Virus record (IMG/VR): IMGVR_UViG_3300010354_006595
Span: 1-25,195 of that record
DNA length: 25,195 nt
Direction: 5' to 3' (one strand)
From: a virus
The translations under genes and the position numbers were made by a program. Positions 22,995 through 25,195 of this stretch are shown in pieces. The stretch's first letter is position 1. The number at the start of each line of letters is the position of its first letter. The notes under the pieces were generated by a model that saw nothing but the letters and a program-made list of their open reading frames with translations, had not been told where the DNA came from and did not search any database.

Positions 22995-23124
22995 GGGGTT
23001 CCCAATGTTTCCATCCGTATTTATGAATTGCCCAGATACCCATAATGGGAGGAACGATTAGAAGATATCCAATCAAACCAAGAGTATAAGGATTCTCCAA
23101 TACCCACCGCGCAAAATGTCCCAT
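22972..23124 (-). CDS. Small membrane protein, 50 aa
   Basis: The protein begins MGHFARWVLENPYTLGLIGY; residues about 14-33 form one hydrophobic span with a central Pro-Pro, and the C-terminus is rich in Trp, Lys and His (KYGWKHWEPLDRWIKK), probably lying at the membrane surface. No family recognised. The start shares a nucleotide with the previous stop (TAATG) and has GAGAGGA 5-6 nt upstream. Last gene of an eight-gene run of very small proteins. Confidence 0.72.
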   Translation of the reverse strand: MGHFARWVLENPYTLGLIGYLLIVPPIMGIWAIHKYGWKHWEPLDRWIKK

Positions 23125-23348
23125 TAGTATCCTCTCCAAGTTTTAAATTCGTGATAAAAGTATTGGTCTACTTCGTCAAGACCACTCAAAGGTGCGTTCT
23201 CCTCTTTGTATGCCCATTCTACACAAAAATCAACGATACGATAGTCACTCATTGATTTGTGTCCCCACATTCTTACAAAAGCAGAAGTGGCAAAATGATA
23301 CCGCTGCCTAGTGTGCGGTTCCATTTCCTTTATAATGTTTGGAGTCAT
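23124..23348 (-). CDS. Hypothetical protein, 74 aa
   Basis: Soluble, aromatic- and charge-rich (HTRQRYHFATSAFVRMWGHK, then YRIVDFCVEWAYKEEN and YFYHEFKTW), predicted mostly helical; no family recognised. The start at 23348 is decided by AGGAGG 5-6 nt upstream, the best ribosome site in the region; a longer frame to 23369 is discounted. It overlaps the preceding 40-aa gene by 41 nt in another frame. Confidence 0.72.
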   Translation of the reverse strand: MTPNIIKEMEPHTRQRYHFATSAFVRMWGHKSMSDYRIVDFCVEWAYKEENAPLSGLDEVDQYFYHEFKTWRGY

Positions 23349-23430
23349 AATACCCTCCTCTTGTTCCAAAATAGAGTGTTGCTAAAACGAAAGGGATTGA
23401 AACAAATAAAAGTGCTTTTGCTAATAACAT
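23308..23430 (-). CDS. Small membrane protein, 40 aa
   Basis: One N-terminal membrane span (LLAKALLFVSIPFVLATLYF, residues 2-21) followed by a polar Gly/Tyr/Lys/His tail. No family known; I recall comparable tiny proteins in cyanomyoviruses. The ATG at 23430 is 4 nt after the stop of the 30-aa gene. A longer frame to 23493 would overlap that gene and is rejected. Confidence 0.62.
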   Translation of the reverse strand: MLLAKALLFVSIPFVLATLYFGTRGGYYDSKHYKGNGTAH

Positions 23431-23434
23431 ATTT

Positions 23435-23527
23435 TTATTGTGGGTATGCGTGAGTGAGACCCCACCAAATCCACAGTCCCATGACTGCACCATAAATTAA
23501 TGTTGAAAATAAAAGTGTTTTAAACAT
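23435..23527 (-). CDS. Tiny membrane protein, 30 aa
   Basis: The first 20 residues are MFKTLLFSTLIYGAVMGLWI; the remainder is a Trp-rich end of the span and a short polar tail (about 10 residues). It is a single membrane helix, similar in size to the minor subunits of photosynthetic complexes but matching none I recognise. Its ATG lies within the 3' end of the 37-aa gene (8-nt overlap), and the next gene follows after 4 nt, which supports it as a real, translationally coupled gene. Confidence 0.5.
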   Translation of the reverse strand: MFKTLLFSTLIYGAVMGLWIWWGLTHAYPQ

Positions 23528-23633
23528 CTTCTTCGTCCTCGTAAGTAGATGGTTCTTCAAATAGTTCGTCTAACTTTTGTTGCAGAACTCGTTCTTGTAA
23601 TTCTTTTAAGTTTTCTTCTGTAAGAGATATCAT
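23520..23633 (-). CDS. Tiny acidic protein, 37 aa
   Basis: Starts MISLTEENLKELQERVLQQK and ends in an acidic tail (DEEDV). The middle is a strongly amphipathic helix, possibly a coiled coil. The ATG overlaps the stop codon of the 59-aa gene by 4 nt (ATGA), so the upstream extension of this frame is a shadow of that gene. Function unknown. Confidence 0.55.
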   Translation of the reverse strand: MISLTEENLKELQERVLQQKLDELFEEPSTYEDEEDV

Positions 23634-23809
23634 TTGTCCTTGAGTAACTCTTCTATTCTTTGACGCATATTTGTACTTTCCTGTTTCATATAGTCTCTGA
23701 GTGAATATCCTCTTCGACCTTTCATGATACAAGTACCTTGATAAAACATCGTGGCAGCAAATACTAACAGGAAAACGATACCAATTATTTCAGGGTAATG
23801 TTGAGCCAT
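23630..23809 (-). CDS. Small membrane-anchored protein, 59 aa
   Basis: Residues about 7-23 (EIIGIVFLLVFAATMFY) form a single membrane span; the remainder is a basic/acidic helix (RRGYSLRDYMKQ, then MRQRIEELLKDK) that probably faces the cytoplasm and may pair with the 37-aa protein encoded next. Overlaps: 25 nt with the upstream gene, 4 nt with the downstream one. No family recognised. Confidence 0.62.
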   Translation of the reverse strand: MAQHYPEIIGIVFLLVFAATMFYQGTCIMKGRRGYSLRDYMKQESTNMRQRIEELLKDK

Positions 23810-23991
23810 GGTAGTACTGGTGGAATAACTCCTACAAGTCTTAAAAGTCCCTCAGCAAATAAAGCAAGAACCACCCAACCAACGCACATACTAATGATAG
23901 AAGCATTACGGTTGTGTCGTCGTATTGCTGCATCGATCATCTCCTGTACTTCTGTACGAGTTACATAGTCATCATCAAAGGGTTCCATCAT
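23785..23991 (-). CDS. Small membrane protein, 68 aa
   Basis: An acidic, helical N-terminus (DDDYVTRTEVQEMIDAAIRR, residues 6-25) precedes one or two hydrophobic spans (about 31-50 and a Pro-rich 53-64). No family recognised. Two adjacent ATGs (23991 and 23988) share GGAG 7 nt upstream; the first overlaps the previous stop by 4 nt. First 20 or so residues resemble a coiled-coil dimerisation arm. Confidence 0.68.
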   Translation of the reverse strand: MMEPFDDDYVTRTEVQEMIDAAIRRHNRNASIISMCVGWVVLALFAEGLLRLVGVIPPVLPWLNITLK

Positions 23992-24137
23992 TTTTCATCT
24001 CCAAGAAACTTTGCAAGGGGGTCTCTTCGGGTTTTGACTATTTCAACTGCTCTTTTGTAGAACATATTGTCTGTATTATCAGACTGCTCGAAAGTCTCCT
24101 TGATCTTCACCCAATTATCGTAGGTGTGCTGATCCAT
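23988..24137 (-). CDS. Hypothetical protein, 49 aa
   Basis: A soluble, charged protein starting MDQHTYDNWVKIKETFEQ and ending RRDPLAKFLGDEK; the pattern NMFYKRAVEIVKTRRDPL suggests a helix-loop-helix. I recall near-identical tiny proteins in cyanomyoviruses, but no function. It is first in the operon of eight small genes. No obvious ribosome site; a promoter-like signal lies 24-54 nt upstream of the ATG. Confidence 0.68.
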   Translation of the reverse strand: MDQHTYDNWVKIKETFEQSDNTDNMFYKRAVEIVKTRRDPLAKFLGDEK

Positions 24138-24160
24138 AGGTTAAAGGTTGAATACTACTA

Positions 24161-24191
24161 ATTATGTTAGTGAGTGCTTTTGCTTTGTCAA
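24161..24191 (-). promoter_or_regulatory. Possible promoter of the small-protein operon
   Basis: Minus strand TTGACA (24191-24186) is followed by CATAAT (24166-24161) after 19 nt, longer than ideal. It lies in the 114-nt gap between tRNA-Ser and the 49-aa gene, the right place for an operon promoter. The -35 is perfect; the -10 spacing keeps confidence low. Confidence 0.45.
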
Positions 24192-24215
24192 GTTTGTGTT
24201 GATTTCAAGAAAGTG

Positions 24216-24232
24216 TTTAAGACAATCTTAAA
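24216..24232. repeat. AT-rich 7-bp inverted repeat downstream of tRNA-Ser
   Basis: TTTAAGA, 3-nt loop, TCTTAAA. Located about 20 nt after tRNA-Ser on the minus strand; could help end or process the tRNA transcript. No T-run follows. Confidence 0.4.
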
Positions 24233-24251
24233 TTTGTAGTATTTCTTAAAG

Positions 24252-24334
24252 CGGAAAGAACAGGAATCGAACCTGCGAGGGCGTTAACCCCAGCCGCTTT
24301 CAAGGCGGTGTCCTCGACCAACCGGACTCTTTCC
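24252..24334 (-). tRNA. tRNA-Ser(UGA)
   Basis: 83 nt with the long variable arm typical of serine: acceptor GGAAAGA/TCTTTCC, discriminator G, anticodon loop CTTGAAA (anticodon UGA, codon UCA), variable arm around GGGG-TTAA-CGCCC, T-arm GCAGG-TTCGATT-CCTGT. No CCA is encoded. No clear promoter immediately upstream, so it probably shares a transcript with the 83-aa gene. Confidence 0.94.
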
Positions 24335-24356
24335 AAAATAAGTCCTCAACGGACTT
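24335..24356 (-). terminator. Hairpin followed by ATTTT between the 83-aa gene and tRNA-Ser
   Basis: Minus strand AAGTCC, loop GTTGA, GGACTT, then ATTTT. The loop contains the TGA stop of the gene at 24346. It has terminator form but only 6 base pairs, and tRNA-Ser begins in the next nucleotide, so it may instead be a processing site that defines the tRNA 5' end. Confidence 0.4.
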
Positions 24357-24597
24357 CAAAATCCAAACGCTTTACTTTGCGTTGGCGTCTTGCCTCTTGC
24401 CAGGCAATATCTTGAGAAGAAAGAACGTTTGTTTTTTGTTCTTTCTGAATAGAGTTTAGCATTACAACTCGTGTTAAGTCAAGTGCTGAAATCCTATCAC
24501 CACGAATCGTTGCCATATTTGAACAACCACAAGTTACAGTTTTGGTTGGGTGTCCTGTTATTTCTTTATTGCAATCTTTGCATCTTATTGAAATCAT
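24346..24597 (-). CDS. Small zinc-ribbon-like protein, 83 aa
   Basis: Cys6-x-x-Cys9 and Cys23-x-Cys25 near the N-terminus make a likely metal-binding ribbon; the remainder is basic and helical (QEARRQRKVKR). It could bind nucleic acid or protein. The start is supported by TTAGGAT 8-10 nt upstream, and it follows the Dps gene after 15 nt, so the two are in one operon. I recall similar phage proteins of unknown function. Confidence 0.7.
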   Translation of the reverse strand: MISIRCKDCNKEITGHPTKTVTCGCSNMATIRGDRISALDLTRVVMLNSIQKEQKTNVLSSQDIAWQEARRQRKVKRLDFEVR

Positions 24598-24612
24598 TGC
24601 TATTCATCCTAA

Positions 24613-25047
24613 TCACTGTAAATGCGATCTTAACATCCAAACAAACTTACCATGAGATTCCATTAGATCTTGAACTAAGTTTGCAGTTGCATATTGTTTT
24701 TGCTCTTCTGCTTCCTCTGAAATTTCTTGCATCAATTCACAAAACTTTTCATTATTTTCAAGAAGTTCTTGAAGCATTTCTTTCGCTCCAGTTGAACTTG
24801 CTGCTTCTTTGATTTTAGTTACTTCAAGCATTCTCGAAAGAGAACTCAAAGGTTTTACATTCAAATAACGCATATGCTCTGAGAGACGGTCAATCTCTTC
24901 AAACATAGTCTCATACTGACCACCGAACAATTGGTGCAGTTGAGTAAAGTCTTCACCTACGACATTCCAATGAAATGCCCAAGTTTTATGAAATAAAACA
25001 AAAAGCGATGACTGTGCATCACTTAGTAGTTTATAAAGTTTTTCCAT
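24613..25047 (-). CDS. Dps-like ferritin
   Basis: 144 aa, typical of Dps core domains. Dps proteins form 12-subunit shells that bind DNA and oxidise and store iron, protecting DNA from peroxide. Seen: FHWNVVGEDF with His26, LH with His38, EEIDRLSEHMR with Asp53 and Glu57; the spacing equals the ferroxidase residues of characterised Dps. The acidic residue expected four positions after His38 is Gly42, so iron-binding chemistry may be altered. There is no Lys-rich N-terminal tail for DNA binding. The ATG at 25047 is used; a longer frame enters the tRNA-Val gene. It is preceded by a late-promoter-like sequence and a weak GAG ribosome site. Confidence 0.85.
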   Translation of the reverse strand: MEKLYKLLSDAQSSLFVLFHKTWAFHWNVVGEDFTQLHQLFGGQYETMFEEIDRLSEHMRYLNVKPLSSLSRMLEVTKIKEAASSTGAKEMLQELLENNEKFCELMQEISEEAEEQKQYATANLVQDLMESHGKFVWMLRSHLQ

Positions 25048-25064
25048 TATACTCTTTTTATTTT

Positions 25065-25072
25065 TATTTATC
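25065..25072 (-). promoter_or_regulatory. Possible T4-type late promoter (GATAAATA)
   Basis: GATAAATA on the minus strand, 17 nt ahead of the Dps-like ATG, matches the NATAAATA late element of cyanomyoviruses and lies just after tRNA-Val. Position and match are the same as for the element before the cytidylyltransferase gene (21609-21616). Confidence 0.4.
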
Positions 25073-25075
25073 AAG

Positions 25076-25147
25076 TGGGCGATGACGGATTCGAACCGCC
25101 GACCTACTCCGTGTAAAGGAGGCACTCTACCGCTGAGTTAATCGCCC
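25076..25147 (-). tRNA. tRNA-Val(UAC)
   Basis: 72 nt: acceptor GGGCGAT/ATCGCCC, discriminator A, D-stem ACTC/GAGT, anticodon loop TTTACAC (anticodon UAC, codon GUA), variable AGGTC, T-arm GGCGG-TTCGAAT-CCGTC with a G-U pair. The outermost anticodon-stem pair is C-T and does not match. No CCA is encoded. Confidence 0.94.
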
Positions 25148-25151
25148 GAAA

Positions 25152-25193
25152 CAGGGGAGGCCATCCCCCTGACCTAGAAATATTCTAGGTTTT
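25152..25193. repeat. Two adjacent hairpin-forming inverted repeats at the window edge
   Basis: CAGGGG...CCCCTG at 25152-25171 (6 bp, 8-nt loop) and ACCTAGAA-ATA-TTCTAGGT at 25172-25190 (8 bp), followed on the plus strand by TTT. On the minus strand they lie just upstream of tRNA-Val and may be processing structures; on the plus strand the second resembles a weak terminator. Confidence 0.45.
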
Positions 25194-25195
25194 AG

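Noticed and set aside
23015-23022. CATAAATA late-promoter-like octamer
   Set aside because: It lies inside the coding region of the 50-aa protein, and the tRNA-Pro downstream already has a consensus sigma70 promoter; likely chance.
23431-23493. Extended start for the 40-aa membrane protein
   Set aside because: The extension overlaps the 30-aa gene and places His/Cys-rich sequence before the hydrophobic span; the ATG at 23430 fits the operon spacing.
23634-23732. Longer version of the 37-aa protein (70 aa)
   Set aside because: The additional N-terminal part coincides with the coding region of the 59-aa gene in another frame, whose ATGA junction gives a natural start at 23633.
22442-25147. 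tRNA genes as phage attachment sites
   Set aside because: No integrase, no duplicated tRNA 3' end and no direct repeat flank was seen; the tRNAs are complete and interleaved with phage-like genes.
1-25195. CRISPR array, insertion sequence or restriction/defence island
   Set aside because: No regularly spaced repeats, transposase, or restriction or other defence genes were found; the repeats present are short isolated inverted repeats.
1-25195. Ordinary cyanobacterial chromosome
   Set aside because: Not excluded by hallmark genes, but the strictly one-strand overlapping genes, tRNA interspersed with tiny proteins, and late-promoter-like octamers fit a cyanomyovirus better.

Overview
The window reads as part of a large T4-like cyanophage (cyanomyovirus) genome, probably one infecting marine or freshwater Synechococcus or Prochlorococcus. 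No hallmark phage gene (capsid, tail, polymerase) lies inside it. The assignment rests on four things: every gene is on the minus strand and packed with 1-14 nt overlaps; tRNA genes are interleaved with a run of 30-80-residue proteins; two NATAAATA sequences resemble T4-type late promoters; and a cyanobacterial outer-membrane porin sits beside a glycan cluster on AT-rich DNA. A cyanobacterial genomic island is the main alternative.

All genes are transcribed right to left. From the right: (1) 21.6-25.2 kb is a small-gene and tRNA region. It holds tRNA-Val(UAC), a Dps-like ferritin, a small CxxC/CxC protein, tRNA-Ser(UGA), a tight operon of eight very small proteins (30-74 aa, five of them membrane proteins), tRNA-Pro(UGG), an orphan Phd/YefM-type antitoxin, tRNA-Ile(UAU), a tRNA with anticodon CAU, and three more small proteins. 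Clear sigma70-like promoters (TTGACA/TTGACT, 17 nt, TATAAT-like) precede tRNA-Pro, tRNA-Ile and the 71-aa gene; two of their -35 elements lie inside, or overlap the stop codon of, the preceding gene. (2) 1.3-21.6 kb is an unbroken 25-gene surface-glycan (LPS/O-antigen-like) cluster. (3) The left end holds a cyanobacterial SLH/OprB-type porin, cut by the window edge, behind its own strong promoter.

The glycan cluster starts with a cytidylyltransferase-like protein and sugar-nucleotide enzymes: dTDP-glucose 4,6-dehydratase, 3,5-epimerase, a plant-like GDP-mannose 3,5-epimerase, three other NAD-binding epimerases/reductases and a UDP-glucose dehydrogenase family member. Interleaved and following are glycosyltransferases (four GT11/fucosyltransferase-like, GT17-, GT25-, GT47-, GT2- and DUF5672-like, plus a DUF3431 protein) and five methyltransferases. 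An NH3-dependent NAD synthetase lies among them and could feed the many NAD-using enzymes. The cluster lacks a sugar-1-phosphate nucleotidyltransferase of RmlA type, an initiating lipid-phosphate glycosyltransferase, a flippase, a polymerase and any obvious membrane protein. It therefore looks like a cytoplasmic module that takes activated sugars from the host and decorates either host LPS or phage virion proteins.

Together with the porin, the region looks like a phage-encoded programme for remodelling the cell envelope or virion surface. The tRNAs, almost all with U at the wobble position, suit A-ending codons in an AT-rich phage. No CRISPR array, insertion sequence, integrase or rRNA was seen. 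The only stretch over 100 nt without a gene, apart from the porin leader region (1169-1311), is 24138-24251, and both carry promoter-like signals.
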